In this document: piece after piece, positions 10,718 through 22,700 of the stretch
How positions within the stretch are numbered: position 1 is the stretch's first letter
Layout: every line of letters begins with the position of its first letter
DNA from: Cycas panzhihuaensis
Taxonomy: Eukaryota; Cycadophyta
Direction of reading: 5' to 3'
Assembly: GCA_023213395.1 (NCBI GenBank)
Contig: CM041465.1
Location: forward strand, 72,237,741-72,301,740
DNA length: 64,000 nt
Translations under genes and position numbers: made by a program
Notes under the pieces: model-generated
Databases searched by the model: none
What the model was told of the DNA's origin: nothing
Seen by the model: only the letters and a program-made list of their open reading frames with translations

Positions 10718-12315
10718 ATGTGAATGTGGCGAGCCTGCCAACTACAATAGCTGTGTTATCACAAGGCTGGGACTATCCTACAACTTCTTTATCCTTGTCG
10801 ATACATCCCCCCTCAAGGATAACATTGGTGAGTCCAAGTCCGGTATGCATCTTCGTGAATTGATCTTCAGTGAGAGGTTTGGTGAACACGTCCGCAAGCT
10901 AGAATTCACTCGGACAGTAGTCGACTTGCAGCTTCCCTGATTTGATCTGTTCACAAATGTAATGGTGCTGAATCTCAATATGCTTCGTACGTGCATGAAA
11001 CTCTGGATTCTTTGATAGGTGAATGGTACTTTGATTATCAACAAAGATAACCGGGTGTCCATTTGAAACTCCAAGAGACCTTGCAACCACATGGCTTCCT
11101 TCACACCTGCACTGAGTCCTTGATATTCTGCCTCTGTAGAAGAGAGCACCACTGTCTGCTGCTTCTTCGACTGCCACAAAACAAATCCATTGCCAACACC
11201 AAACAGGTATCCAGCAATGGACTTCCAATCATCGGAATCTCCTCCCCAATCAGCATCCGTGTAACCATGCAATTGTATCTCTTCACCTCGATGGTATTCA
11301 AGACCAACATTGATAGTCCCCTTTAAATACTTCAGAATCTGTTTTGCTGCAACCAAATGAGGTTCCTGAGGATTCTACGTGTAGCGGGAAACCAACCTAA
11401 CAGCATATGCGATATCAAGCCTGGTATGAGTCAAATAGATCAGACTCCCTACCAACTGGCAATCCTTTGTGCCATCTACAGAGGGCTTGACCATATCCTT
11501 TTGTAACTTTGTGTCTTTTACACGTTGTTGCAACTGGTTTGCAATTTTGCATTCCAAATTTCTCCAACAAGTTTTTTCACATACTACGACTGCAACAATA
11601 GGATCCTGTCATCCATCTGCTTGACTTGAATGCCCAAGAAGTAGTGAAGTCTCCCAAGATCTGTCATGTCAAATGAAGCTCCCAGATTAGATTTGACTTT
11701 AGCAATAGCCTTGCCACAGTTACCGCCGATGACCAAATCATCCACATACACCACGCAAGCTTCTATTGAAGTCACTCTTCTCTTCACATACAGATTCAGG
11801 TCAAGTTCAGAAATGTCGAAACCTTCAGCTTTCAACTTCGCATCCATCTTTTCATACCAAGCACGAGGTGCTTGTTTCAAACCATAGATTGACTTCTTCA
11901 AACTGCACACAAGATGCTCCTGGCCATCCTTAACAAATCCCAGAGGCTGCGACATATTTATTTCCTCCTTTAGATCTCCATTAAGGAATGCAGACTTTAT
12001 GTCCATCTGATGTAACTCCCAACCATAAGCTACTGCTAAGGAAATCAACAAACAGACCATTATCATTCTGGAGACTGGTGCAAATGTCTCCTCATAGGCA
12101 ATTCCTTCTTTCTACTTGAATTCTTGCGCAACAAGTCTGGCCTTAAACTTGTCCACCTCTCCATCGGGGCGGAACTTTGTCTTGTAGGCCCACTTACATC
12201 CTATAAGATTCTTAGTCGGAGCTAGCGGAATTAAATCCCACGCGTCGTTCTTCAGCAGAGAACTATACTCCTCCATTGTAGCTCTCCATCTCGCTTCACA
12301 TAGAAATGTTACCAC
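10718..12315 (-). pseudogene. Copia H reverse transcriptase and RNase H
   Basis: Copia pol C-terminal part on the minus strand. From right to left: ARWRATMEEYSSLLKNDAWD (12240-12300), CKWAYKTKFRPDGEVDKFKA, LHQMDIKSAFLNGDLKEEI (about 11960-12020), SIYGLKQAPRAWYEKM, the catalytic CVVYVDDLVIGG at about 11725-11760 (YVDD intact), MTDLGRLHYFLGIQV, SLIYLTHTRLDIAYAV, DADWGGDSDD and LSSTEAEYQGL for RNase H, and DNQSTIHLSKNPEFHARTKH near 10980-11040. Breaks: stops near 12114, 11583 and 11375 and a frameshift after about 11060. RT itself is open for 160 codons (11584-12066). Confidence 0.85.
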
Positions 12316-12316
12316 A

Positions 12317-14190
12317 TAGGCAAGTAGAAATGGAAAAATAAAATATTAGATAAAATAAATCTCTATGGAACTACTTGATTCGTGCAATATCAAGCGAGAA
12401 ATATAAATCAACCCACAAAATATATCATATATCATATGCAACTACTATTGACTTCGATTGTTATACATTACACATCACCTGTTATTTAAATCAAGTGTAT
12501 TAACCATTGATCATAGACCTACACATTGCGTGAAAGTACCCATCATCACACGCATTAGAAAATTAAATACTGGAAGACATAGACCAACTCACTAAGCAAC
12601 TTGCGAATTAGACACTGAAGCTTCGTTTTGGTTCCATAAAAGCCAATACAATAGAATACAAGAAGAAACAACGAATAACAAGCAAGGAAGACTTTAGCAA
12701 TAACATTAGCACTCGTCTTGATGCCATTGTACAATGCACGAAACAAACAAGCAATGTCCTCCAAAAGCTTATATTAAAACAAGATGACCATAGGTCAAAA
12801 ATTCCCAAATCTCATAACAACCACACCAACAATAATGACAGGCTAATTTCCCATTTTCACAAACTTTTGACGAGGATATTGAGGACCTACTTCACCTATA
12901 TCTCCACTTAATGATAGTTTGACCCCCTTAGAACCAAATGTCTAGAAGAAGTGCAACATGCTATTTGTGGTGCAAGAAGAATCTTTGGATGATAAGATGG
13001 ACTCTCTTCCTACTCAAAGTGAAATTCCAGGTGACAATGTGAACCTTCTCCCTTACAAAATTCATAAACCTAGCATGCTTGAGCAAGCCAGGATCATCCC
13101 ATACAAGACGAAAGCAAGAATTTAATTTACCATAAGAAGAAATCATCACTATATACTTTACAGGAGCATTTGGATCCCCACTTTTATGAGTCTCTAAATT
13201 ATTACACTATGGGTCCACACCCTTTTAATGGAGACAAACAACCAATGAGGCCACATCCTCTTGAAACCTTGAAATAACTAGCAAAGATAATCTATGACCC
13301 ACATCATTTTTCTCCAGTAAATTATGCAATAACCATTTCTACATATCAACACAAGGATAAAAGGACCACTTCAAATATCTTAGCAGCAGCAAGAGGTGGT
13401 CATGTGAACTCTCTAAAATTTCCCCATGCTTTGAGGGCAAAGCATTTTGAAGGGGAGAGACTTGTTGCAAACCTTGCAACTAATTGTAAATATTAATGAT
13501 ATTATTATGAATAGTTGTGACTTCTCACAATGGGTGCCTCATTTATATAGATGTCCCTGTAATCATGTAAAAAGAACATATTTTTCAATAAAATATAATT
13601 CAATTTGAAGAAATGCTTATCAAACATACATTTATTTTCAATAGTGGACTTTAGATCCACTACAGATCGCAACGTCAATTCCCCCATTAAAGAAAAGATC
13701 ATCATTGATTCACCTCATCCAACATCATTAAAGAATATAAACTATGATGATGTTTCAAATCTTTCACCAAACCATCACAAGTTAGGTTCTCAAAAGTGCA
13801 TTCAATTTTCATTACCTTAACCCATTGGAAATACCCCCATGGAAGAGTCTTCTGACCCACTCATTGATACCCCTCCTCATATTGAGGAACGTAACACCAT
13901 GCTTATGGTAGGAGACTATTGACCTTTCGATTAATGATACCTTTCAAATTAATAACATTAAAGAAGAAAGCTTCATTGGTGTGCACAAAAGAGATGATAT
14001 AATTAGATAGAGTGAGATATAGAAATCACCATTCTTGGATGTCACACCCTAAGTTGATTCTTATTAGGATGTGTAGATTTCACATTACAATATTGTTTTC
14101 CTTGCTAACTAATTCTCATATAGTCCCCTATCCATTAGATTGTTCTTTCCAATGTAAGTCTCAGATTACTATTCCATTTCTATGGTACTA
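12317..14190. other. Unassigned sequence between H and the RNase H remnant
   Basis: No family is recognised. A minus-strand stretch at 12961-13149 is open for 62 codons, and a plus-strand stretch around 13272-13500 and 13605-13820 is open for 70-75 codons, but neither shows a motif I know. They may belong to the same decayed element as the RNase H domain at 14191. Confidence 0.4.
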
Positions 14191-14560
14191 TTTATTCATA
14201 CAGATGGGGAAAGCTAAGAAAATCTTGATCTGTCCAACACTATTGTGATTATTCGAGATCACAACGGTAGTGTCGTGCTTACTATAGGGTTATTCATTCC
14301 ATCTGCCACAAATAACTATGTTGAATACACTACTATTATAAGAGCTCTTACTGATGTTTTGCAAATTCATAATGGACCAATCATTGTTTATATGGATTTA
14401 CTCCTAATTACCCAACAACTAACCCAAATTTACCAGGTCTTTAGTCCTTAGCTCTACACCATTGAATTAAGCATTCAACTCTAACATGAAATGATGAAGG
14501 AAAACAGCTTAGGATCTCTAGAGAAGGAGTGTGCTAAGAGAACAAGATGATTAGCATCAC
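14191..14560 (+). pseudogene. Lone RNase H domain remnant (RVT_3 / archaeal-type RNase H)
   Basis: Plus-strand reading frame with the RNase HI layout: HTDGES near 14197, then VIIRDHNGSVVLTIGLFIPS, ATNNYVEYTTIIRAL (the ATNNxAEYxALI helix) at about 14300-14350, and IIVYMDLLLITQQL (the strand and helix with the third acidic residue, normally GDSxLVxxQL). The first acidic residue is kept and GDS is changed to MDL. Such a second RNase H occurs in Tat gypsy elements and in plant LINEs (family knowledge). A TGA stop between the first motif and the rest, and a stop at 14449, show decay. No flanking pol is recognisable. Confidence 0.55.
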
Positions 14561-17495
14561 ATCAATAGCACTATGAAGATAAGCAACTAAGTAAGCATAA
14601 ACTCAAGCACATGAAAGACAAAAGATATGGAGGAGTAGGAATCGTTCCTATCTCCAATAACAAGATTGACTTGTATTCAAATGAGCAACATAACAATACA
14701 ATACCTCACACTCACATGATCTACATGAAAAATGGTCTCAATATATAGACAAGGAGGAGGAACCTTAGGGGGCTGCATGTTTGACACTTATCAAACATGC
14801 ATGCCTTGACCCATGTGCACTTACATCTACAAAAGCGCATGAGGGTACATTGACCCTCAAGTCACAATATTACATCACTAGAAAGAATGTGGGTGTGTAC
14901 TTAACACATTAAGTGATAAAGCACCCTTACATATAAAGTATATAACATTACAATATAAAGTACAACACCGACATTTAAATATAAAGGTCTAACATGCACA
15001 CTCAATTGTATAGCTAGGTCATTACTTGCTTAGCTTTTCGTTGCTTTTGTTATCCATATACCTCAAACCTAGAATTCTAAAGTGGATGCCTTAGTCAACT
15101 TTGTCCTTACATAATACCTTTAACACATTCACTAAATTACAAAATCAAACATTCTAGATTTATCCACTCACATAGAACCTTAATAAGATATAGAATATTG
15201 GCAATAATGTATGTACAAACACAGGATATGATATTAGTAATGTACACTCTTTATTACAGGAACTCCATTACCAAGGGAGCAAGTTGTTTCCTCAATTTTG
15301 GGCTCCCTGCCCAAAATCTAGTAATATTAGGTATAATTTCATCTCTCACTCATTAGATATGCATTAGTTGCTTGTCACTTGCCTGATGTTGCATTTGATT
15401 GCTTGTCATTTTATGTTACACTACATTTTAGTTAAACATTTACTTGTTTTTGCTTGGTTTGCTTGTGCATATTGCATCTACCTCTCACCAACAATGGAAA
15501 ATAGATTTGAACTCTATAACACCTTTTCATTATGGAGATATATCTTGGTAGGTTGAGTTGCTTAACAATCACTCTGCTTGTTTGTTTCACATTGTCTTTA
15601 TTGTTTTCCACCTACATTATGCTTCTTTTGCATTTTTTGCCTTGATTTTGAATGCAATTGTTTGTTTTATTTATCCATTGTTTACATCTCCTCGAATAAA
15701 TATGAATCGAGTGGTCATAGCTTGAAAATAGACACCATATAAGAAAGTATGCTCCCTTTATATTTTTGTCTTCTCCCATTGGCCCAGTTTCAGGGTTTTG
15801 ATGCTAAATTCACAATTAACCCTAAAAAATAGCATAATTCTCTAAAGAACTTGCTTCCACATAAATTTAGAGATTCTATTCTCTATTTCTCACTATAAAT
15901 ACCTTTCATGTAAGTTCATTAGGTCCTTAGAGAGTTCTTAGAGACCACTTGGTCCCTGAAACCTTATCCCTTGCTTGTTGACACTCATGCAAGGCCACTT
16001 TTATTTGATTTTTGATCTACTGTCACTTTTGGACCAAGGATTAACACATGCCCCTATTCGCTACCATTGTGACAATGGGATTTGGCTTGTTGTTTTTGTT
16101 AATTTATGTCATATTGTGTGTCTCTGTTACATATTGTGTCTCTCTATTACATATCATGTATTGCTTGTGGTGTTCCTATGATGTTACCATGTGATATGTG
16201 CTCTACTTCTGCAACATTTGTTCATTCCATATTGCATGATTTCTTTGTATTTTCTGCAGTATCATTGCAAAACTTATTATGTAACCTATAGTATAGGCAT
16301 ACCGTATTGCAACTCCCCTTTATATAACTTATGGTATTACCATAGGTCGCCCCTTAATATTTAGCGGCATTACTCCTTTTATCACGTGTCTACCATTCTA
16401 ATCTTGTGGTATCGTTGTGTCTATTCAATATGTTTTCTACAATATTATCCTCAGCGGTATGATTTGATTTTCTCTCCTTTTTAATTTATTTCATTTTCTT
16501 ATTACTATTTTCTCTCACAATTATTTGATTTCTTATTTTATCTCTCAATTTTCTTGATTGATTTATCGCTCTCACACAGTTGTTTGTTCCTTTCTCTTCT
16601 CTTATTTTCTCCTCTTACTTCATCACATTGAACTAATTGTCAAGCACACTCATATAGCTTTTTATCCTAATCTTGAGGCAAACCCTTTTTTTCCTCTTTT
16701 TTGGTTTCTTTAATGGTTAATAGGTACCTAGTATTCTTTTTAGTGTTGTTTTGCAGGAAAAGGAGGATTGAATAAGAAATGAACGCTTATGCACTCATTT
16801 GTTATCAAGTGGAAGCACTTTTTAGGCAACAAATCAGGTATGTTCTTTATATATCTTGTTTAATTTGTTTTGTGCCCTTTGTTTGATTGATTTTAGCAAA
16901 GGAAACAATAATTAGAAATATATTGATTTATTTTAGAAAAATATACAAAATAGAATAATGTGGTAGAAGAACCCAAAAACCCTCATGAAAGATAATTTGT
17001 TGCACTCTATAAATTCACCTATTAGTGACTGTACACACAGAAATATTCTTTTTATCGCTCATATGGATAGTGTTCCTTGTAAGAGCAAGTTTTATTCCTT
17101 TCTTCTAGGGTCTATCTTGGCTTTATATTCCCTTAAGATTAAAAGAATAAGGCCCCCCTCACAAGAAAATATATATTCCACAAATCTAAATGTACTTAGG
17201 CTCCACAACTCTATTAATTTTTAGCCTCCAAAAACTTTAAAAAATAATAATACATCCCACATTGCCTTCCCACTTGTCAACCAAGTTGGTTCCATTAGAT
17301 TTAGACCTATTATGGCATATGTAGATTCTGATTTAAAAGATCTAATGCTTTGATACCACTTATTATGAACCCAAATGGGGTTCCTCAAATAACCTATAGT
17401 TGCAGTAACAGATTACTCTAGATGTCCACTTTTTTTTTTTCTTTGGTGAAGAATGTTTTCAATTTATCAAAAGTATTACATGCAGTCATATACTA
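14561..17495. other. AT-rich sequence without a recognisable gene
   Basis: About 2.9 kb, T-rich on plus from 15300 to 16900. Short open stretches show no known motif. At 17348-17359 GCTTTGATACCA resembles a minus-strand initiator-Met primer site, but no LTR pair could be tied to it. The 5 bases before the E LTR are TACTA. Confidence 0.5.
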
Positions 17496-18037
17496 TGCGC
17501 TTCTACTTATTTACATTCTTCTATGCATAACACCAACAAGTAGGCACAAGAAAAACATTAGGTATCCTAATTGATTCTATCATATGAGAGACTTAAAAGA
17601 CATACACCAATCCATCGAATGAACACCAACCATAATCATTTCATTAATGATGGATTGTTGGTTCTCTCACAACCAAATGCAAACCCGGAACAGTACACAA
17701 GATTCAAACGGATGCAGTACATAGCAAAACTTTTGGTTACAATTGTATAGGTGTGTGGCACTCTGTATTCTTTCAACAATTACATACATATACATATGAA
17801 TGCCTTTTACAAGGATCATTCCATATTTATGACCATTACTTACTTGAAGGGACTATAGTTTTATGGTTGATTGCAACTGCTCCCAATCAAAGAATGTTGA
17901 CTGCCAGTTACTTGCTCGATCACTAGTGTGACTACTTTCCCATCTTTCGTTCATGTTGCAACTATCTCGTTGCAACCGTCTTCCTTCATTTTGCCTAGCC
18001 TTCGATTATACCGCAACCAACATAATCTTATAGCACA
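17496..18037 (-). repeat. 3' LTR of gypsy E (542 bp)
   Basis: On plus it starts TGCGCTTCTA and ends TTATAGCACA. A polypurine tract lies on its right, as expected for the 3' LTR of a minus-strand element. It aligns over its full length with 55411-55953 and contains GTTGCAACCGTCTTCC at about 17966. Confidence 0.7.
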
Positions 18038-18051
18038 CGTCTCCCCCATCA
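18038..18051 (-). other. Polypurine tract of E
   Basis: The minus strand reads GATGGGGGAGACG directly before the LTR start TGTGCTATAAG. Confidence 0.6.
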
Positions 18052-18179
18052 GTATTCTTATGAGTGCCCTCACTCATAAAAATTCAAATTTTCAAAAAAC
18101 TTTACAATCCCATTCCTACCCCCCTAAAATATTTTGAAAACCACTACTGTTGCCTAATTTTGGCCATTGCTTGGCAAAT

Positions 18180-18792
18180 TGTCTGAGGGTCGGGTCAGCA
18201 TCCTACGCTAGGCGAAGGAATCCCTTGCTTCCTATAGTGATCATACAGAATCCCAACATTGCATAGTGCTTCTAATTGGGCCATTGTAGGCTTCTCCCTC
18301 AAATGAAGCTGCTCGATTTCTTCCTCCAATTCTTTATTCCTTAACTCGATGGAGGCTAAATCTCTCCATAATAAAGAAATCATAGTCCAAAAATGATTTG
18401 CGTGAGCATCATCATCTTGTGTCTACAAGATCCAACCCCCCAGCCTATATATCACCCTCTCCAGTCCTGATGGAATTTGTCTACTGAATCGACCCTGAAA
18501 AAGTTTTACTTAATGCTCAATTCTAGATATATTACCTACCCAATGCATAATAAATTTAATTAGAAATTCTAACTTGGCTTCATAAGCAACCAGTTGATCC
18601 TATGCCTTCTGAATTCGTTGCATATCAAGAGGTGGGCACTTATTCCGAGCTTCCAATTTGGTAATCAATTGTCGGGTTACTTTGGCTAAGGACGAAGTTT
18701 TCCAGTGTGCCACATTATGTGGTTTGCACTCCATCGGACCTATTCCTTCTTCTAAAAATTCCTCATTAAAATCAAAGTCTACCTTAGTTGGT
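18180..18792 (-). pseudogene. Extra ORF of E, C-terminal part (left of insertion C)
   Basis: Continuation of the minus-strand frame from 23946. Across the C insertion the joined reading is ...ILNSQPT|KVDFDFNEEF..., with no shift. This half reads ECKPHNVAHWKTSSLAKVTR, a TAG, VAYEAKLEFLIKFIMHWVGN, another stop, and an open 62-codon tail (18195-18383) rich in Leu and Glu (ELRNKELEEEIEQLHLREKP), probably a coiled coil, ending just before the polypurine tract. Its position between integrase and the 3' LTR is where Athila/Tat elements carry additional ORFs of unknown role. I do not recognise a domain with certainty. Confidence 0.5.
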
Positions 18793-19336
18793 TGTAGCAG
18801 CCTTACAGAATTCTTCTAATAGATTTTATAAAAATAGACAAAATATCCACCAAATGCACTTGCAAAATATCCAATCAAGAGAGCAATAATACAAATCCAC
18901 TTGAATACAAATATAAAATGATATGAAATGAATATAAAGCAATAGATACAACGTTACCAAAAGATCCATAAATTCACGGCGATAAAGAATCCCTCTTCGA
19001 GGCGAGGTTCCCTCCACAAAGCTCCTCAAAAGGGTCGAAAATACTGCAGTCCAAGATTTCTTCGATGATGATGAAATGAGGCCACAAATCCTCCTTAAAT
19101 AGGCGGCCAACGGATAGCAATAGAAGTCGGCCAGAAAAGATGATATTATTCTTATCTTGCACAAATAGAAGTCGGCCAGGACTTCTCCAAAAACTGGCAG
19201 GCTAACTTTAAATGGTCATAACTTTTGATACAGATGTCAGGATTAACTTTCGTCTAGATCGTTGGAATCGTCGTTCAGAGACCTTCGATTTGAATGGTCA
19301 TAAGCTATATTTATGACCATATTTAGGAATACTACA
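18793..19336 (-). repeat. 3' LTR of C (544 bp)
   Basis: On plus it starts TGTAGCAGCC and ends AATACTACA. A TATA-like CCTATTTAAGG is on the minus strand near 19093-19103. The polypurine complement follows at 19337-19351 (AGTCTTCCCCCCTC). Confidence 0.9.
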
Positions 19337-19351
19337 AGTCTTCCCCCCTCA
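19337..19351 (-). other. Polypurine tract of C
   Basis: The minus strand reads GAGGGGGGAAGACT immediately before the 3' LTR. Confidence 0.75.
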
Positions 19352-19374
19352 AAACATGCTTTGCCCTCAAAGCA

Positions 19375-20640
19375 TCGGTAAATCTTTGTACTGTTGTATC
19401 CGTTCTTCAGATTCCCATGTGGTTTCACTATTGTCCATTGTTTTCCATTTGATAAGGTATTCTGTGATTTCACGAGAACGCAACCTTTTGGTACGTTTCT
19501 AAAGGATACCTTCTGGTTCAACTGATAGTCCTCCTTCCTCATCTAATATTGGAAGTTACATGCGGATTGGTACCCTTTCTCCTAACTTCCTCTTAAGGCA
19601 AGAAACGTGGAATGTATTGTGTATTCAGCAATCTAGGGGAAGCTCTAATTTGTAGGCTACATCTCCAATTTTAGCCAAGATTTTATAGGGTCCAAAAAAT
19701 TTTGGTTGAAGTTTATTTCTCCCTGTTTGTTTTAGGCTATTCTGCTTGTAGGGTTGTAATCACAGAAAAACCCAGCCTCCTACCTCGAATGAACGCTTCG
19801 TTCTTTGAAGATCAGCTTGTTGCTTCATTCGATTGCGAGCTAAAATCAAGTTATCTTTTAAGGTATCCAGTATATGCCTTGACTGTTGGTGATACTCTTC
19901 AATTGATTGTACTTTGGATGCCTGGGTCCAATTAAGAATGGATGGCGGTTCAAATCCATATAATGCTTGAAAAGGGGACATCTTGGCAGAAGTGTGGTAA
20001 GTTGTATTGTACCACCATTCTGCTAAATGAATCCATTTGTGCCATTGGAGTGGGCTTTGAGTGGTGAAATTACGTAGATAACCCTCTATGCATTTATTTA
20101 CGCTTCTGTCTGACCATCTAATTGCGGATGATACGCGGAACTCATATTAAGCTTCGTGCCTGCCAATCTGAACAATTCTTGCCAGAAATAACTGGTGAAT
20201 TTGGGATCGCGATCGCTAACTATCACTTTTGGAAACCCATGGAGACGATATATCTCCTTAATGAATAACTCTGCTATTTGAGGAGCTTTTGCTGTTGCTT
20301 GAGCTCCCCTAAAATGTGCATATTTGGTTAGTCGATCCACAACAACAAAAATAGTATCCTTACCTTCTGATTTTGGCAACCCTGTGATGAAGTCCATAGA
20401 TATCTCCTCCCATCTTTGTTTTGGAATCGGTAGAGGCTGAAGAAGACCTGGAGCTTTTACATTCTCTCCTCTGTTTCTTTGGCAGTGATCACATTCTGCT
20501 ACAAACTTCTGTATTTCTTCTTTCATTCCTTTCCAAAAGAAATTTTCTCGAACTTTACGATAAGTTTTGCCTACTCCTGTATGGCCTCCCACTGGTGACG
20601 CATGGGCCTCCTCTAAGATCTTTGTTTTAGTTGCCATTGC
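19375..20640 (-). pseudogene. Chromovirus C integrase with C-terminal chromodomain
   Basis: Integrase joins element DNA to the genome. The 179-codon stretch 20098-20637 has the zinc-binding H...H and CDHCQRNRG, then ISMDFITGLP (first Asp), VIVSDRDPKFTS (second Asp) and AYHPQLDGQTEA (Glu), so D,D,E is intact. After a frame break near 20098 the core continues (WYNTTYHTSAKMSPFQALYG, ORF 19760-19981). Then comes the C-terminal domain (FFGPYKILAKIGDVAYKLELP, about 19600-19690). The chromodomain reads EYLIKWKTMDNSETTWE near 19390-19470, with a TAG upstream (GILxKRTKRL). The order is that of chromoviruses. Confidence 0.88.
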
Positions 20641-20806
20641 TACAGCACTAGCATCTTACCTTTTCGCAAGATTAAATTTCCTTGGAGAGAGTACTTGGTA
20701 TTAAGTCCTTCCTTGATTTCTTGCAGCGCCTTTTGAGAATGAGTGTCCTTGTCATAACCTTTGACTAGTTCCTCCGTCCATGCTGGGCTAATTATGGTAA
20801 TGGCTT

Positions 20807-22183
20807 TTAATTATCCTCTTCATGATCTTCTGCTACGGATCTTGATAATGCGTCTACTATGATGTTCTCCTTTCCTTTCCTGTAAACTATCGAAAAATCA
20901 AATGCTTGTAATATGCTAACCCACTTTTGTTGTTCATCTGTTAAGGATTTTTTATTCAAGAAATATTTCAGACTGTCGTGATCAGTCTTGATGATAAATT
21001 TATTTCCTAGCAAATATGGTCGCCACTGTTCGATGGCATGCATAATTGCTAGCATTTCTTTGTCGTATATTGGTTTGAGGCGCTCACGGCTATTGAGCTT
21101 ACGACTTTCATATGCTAGTGGTCGATCTTCTTGTAGTAAAACTGCTCCCAACCCAAAACCGGAGGCGTCACATTCAATAGTGAAGGGTTTTGAGAATTGT
21201 GGTAGTGCAAGGACTGGGGTCATAGTCATAGTTGTCTTTAGTTGTTGGAATGCCGCTTCCACTAATTGATCCCATTTAAATGCCTCTTTTCTTGTCAAAT
21301 CTGTTAGAGGCGCAACTATATGAGCATAACCCTTGATAAATTTGCGTACGAAACCAGCGGCTCCTAAGAATCCTCAAACTCCCATAACATTCTTAGGTGT
21401 GGGCCAATTGATAATCGCCTCGATCTTCTTTGGGTCAATTCGCACTCCTTCGAAAGATATTATATGCCCCAAATATTCTAGCTCTGTTTGCCCAAATGTA
21501 CATTTCTTTTTGTTCGCGAACAATTGTTGGTTTTGTAATAACTGAAGGATGATCTGTATGTGTTGGAGATGCTCCTGCCAAGAATGGCTATAGATTAGAA
21601 TATCATCAAAAAAAACTAGCACAAATTTTCGAATATACGGCTTGAGGATCTGGTTCATCATATTTTGAAACATTGCAGGGGCATTCGTCAGCCCAAAAGG
21701 CATAACCCGAAATTCGAATAGCCCTTCGTGTGTGCAGAAAGCCGTCTTATGCGTGTCTTCCTCTTTGATGCAAATCTGATAGTATCCAGAGCGTAGATCA
21801 ATTTTTGAGAAGAACTTTGCTCCATGAAGTTCATCGAAAAGGTCATCGATACGAGGAATCGAGTATCTATTCTTGATCGTTAATTTATTGAGAGCCCGAT
21901 AATCTCCACACATACGATATGATCCATCTTTCTTTCGTGCAATTATAACTGGAGATGCAAAAGGACTACTACTTGGTATGATGATTCCTTGTCGGAGAAG
22001 ATCTTGAGTGATGTGTTCAATCTCTTGTTTATGATGGAATGGGTGCCTATATGGCCTGATATTGACAGGGGCCGATTGAGGAACCAAATCAATCACATGC
22101 TCATATCCACGACTAAGAGGAAGTTCAGGTGGTAGTTCCTCAAAAACCTTACTATATTGGTCAATTAGTTCTTGTACCTCCAT
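20807..22183 (-). pseudogene. Chromovirus C reverse transcriptase and RNase H
   Basis: RT is open for 269 codons (21374-22183): [71 protein letters not shown] and the catalytic loop VFFDDILIYS near 21590-21620 (FxDD intact). One stop near 21374 separates it from RNase H (20807-21298): FTIECDASGFGLGAVL, the helix with SRKLNSRERLKPIYDKEMLA, IIKTDHDSLKYFL and IIVDALSRS at its end. These are typical gypsy motifs with all catalytic acids present. It is the best preserved enzyme in the window besides the copia G RT. Confidence 0.92.
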
Positions 22184-22700
22184 GGGAACTTCTTCTCGCT
22201 ATCTTATAACAGAAATCATGAGCTAAGTCGGATTTTTTGAAGTATCTTTTCCATACTGAGATGATACCAATTGTCTTTGGAGGAATGTCGGGAGCCTGTA
22301 GCTTGTACTTACATCCCTTTTGGTGAAAACACATAAACCGCGTCCGAAAGTTGGTAACAATATTTCCCAAGGTTTGAAGCCATTGTACTCCTAGAACCAC
22401 GTCAACCCCGCCAATAGGCATGGCAAACATGCAAGATGTGGTTGAGTACTCCATAATCACGTAAGCTTACTTGTTGGCAATAACCACCACAAGGCATAGT
22501 CCTACCATTTGCTATTGCCACTTGGAATATATTGAGTGGCTGTACTATGAGACCTAACTTTTCTACAGTAGGGCGATTTATGAAATTGTGTGTACTACCA
22601 CTATCTACCAAAATGGAAACCTCCACATTTTTTATTAACCCTCGAAATCTCAATGTTTGTGGTGTGTGTGTCTCCCCAGTGATGGCTTGAAGTGATATCT
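22161..22700 (-). pseudogene. Chromovirus C protease region
   Basis: The active-site loop SILVDSGSTHNFI (about 22580-22620) carries an intact D-S-G. It is followed by LGLIVQPLNIFQVAIANGRT, a frameshift near 22450, and CMFAMPIGGVDVVLGVQWL in the next frame (22161-22460). It leads into the RT linker. Confidence 0.85.

Larger units (their letters stand above)
10333..12316 (-). mobile_element. Copia element H, 3' part only
   Basis: Minus-strand Ty1/copia remnant keeping the 3' LTR (10333-10707), the polypurine tract (TCCCCCCTTA on plus, 10708-10717), RNase H and most of RT. Homology to element G stops near 12300, inside the segment before RT (ARWRATMEEYSSL), so gag, protease, integrase and 5' LTR are missing. 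It is the same family as G: LTRs and proteins align over their full shared length. Confidence 0.85.

Noticed and set aside
16740-16860. TTTTGCAG|GAAAAGGAGG ... CAG|GTATG as a possible host exon
   Set aside because: Splice-like ends exist but the enclosed frame has early stops and no known motif.
17348-17359. GCTTTGATACCA as a primer binding site of a minus-strand element
   Set aside because: No LTR pair or polypurine tract could be linked to it; kept only as a note in the spacer entry.
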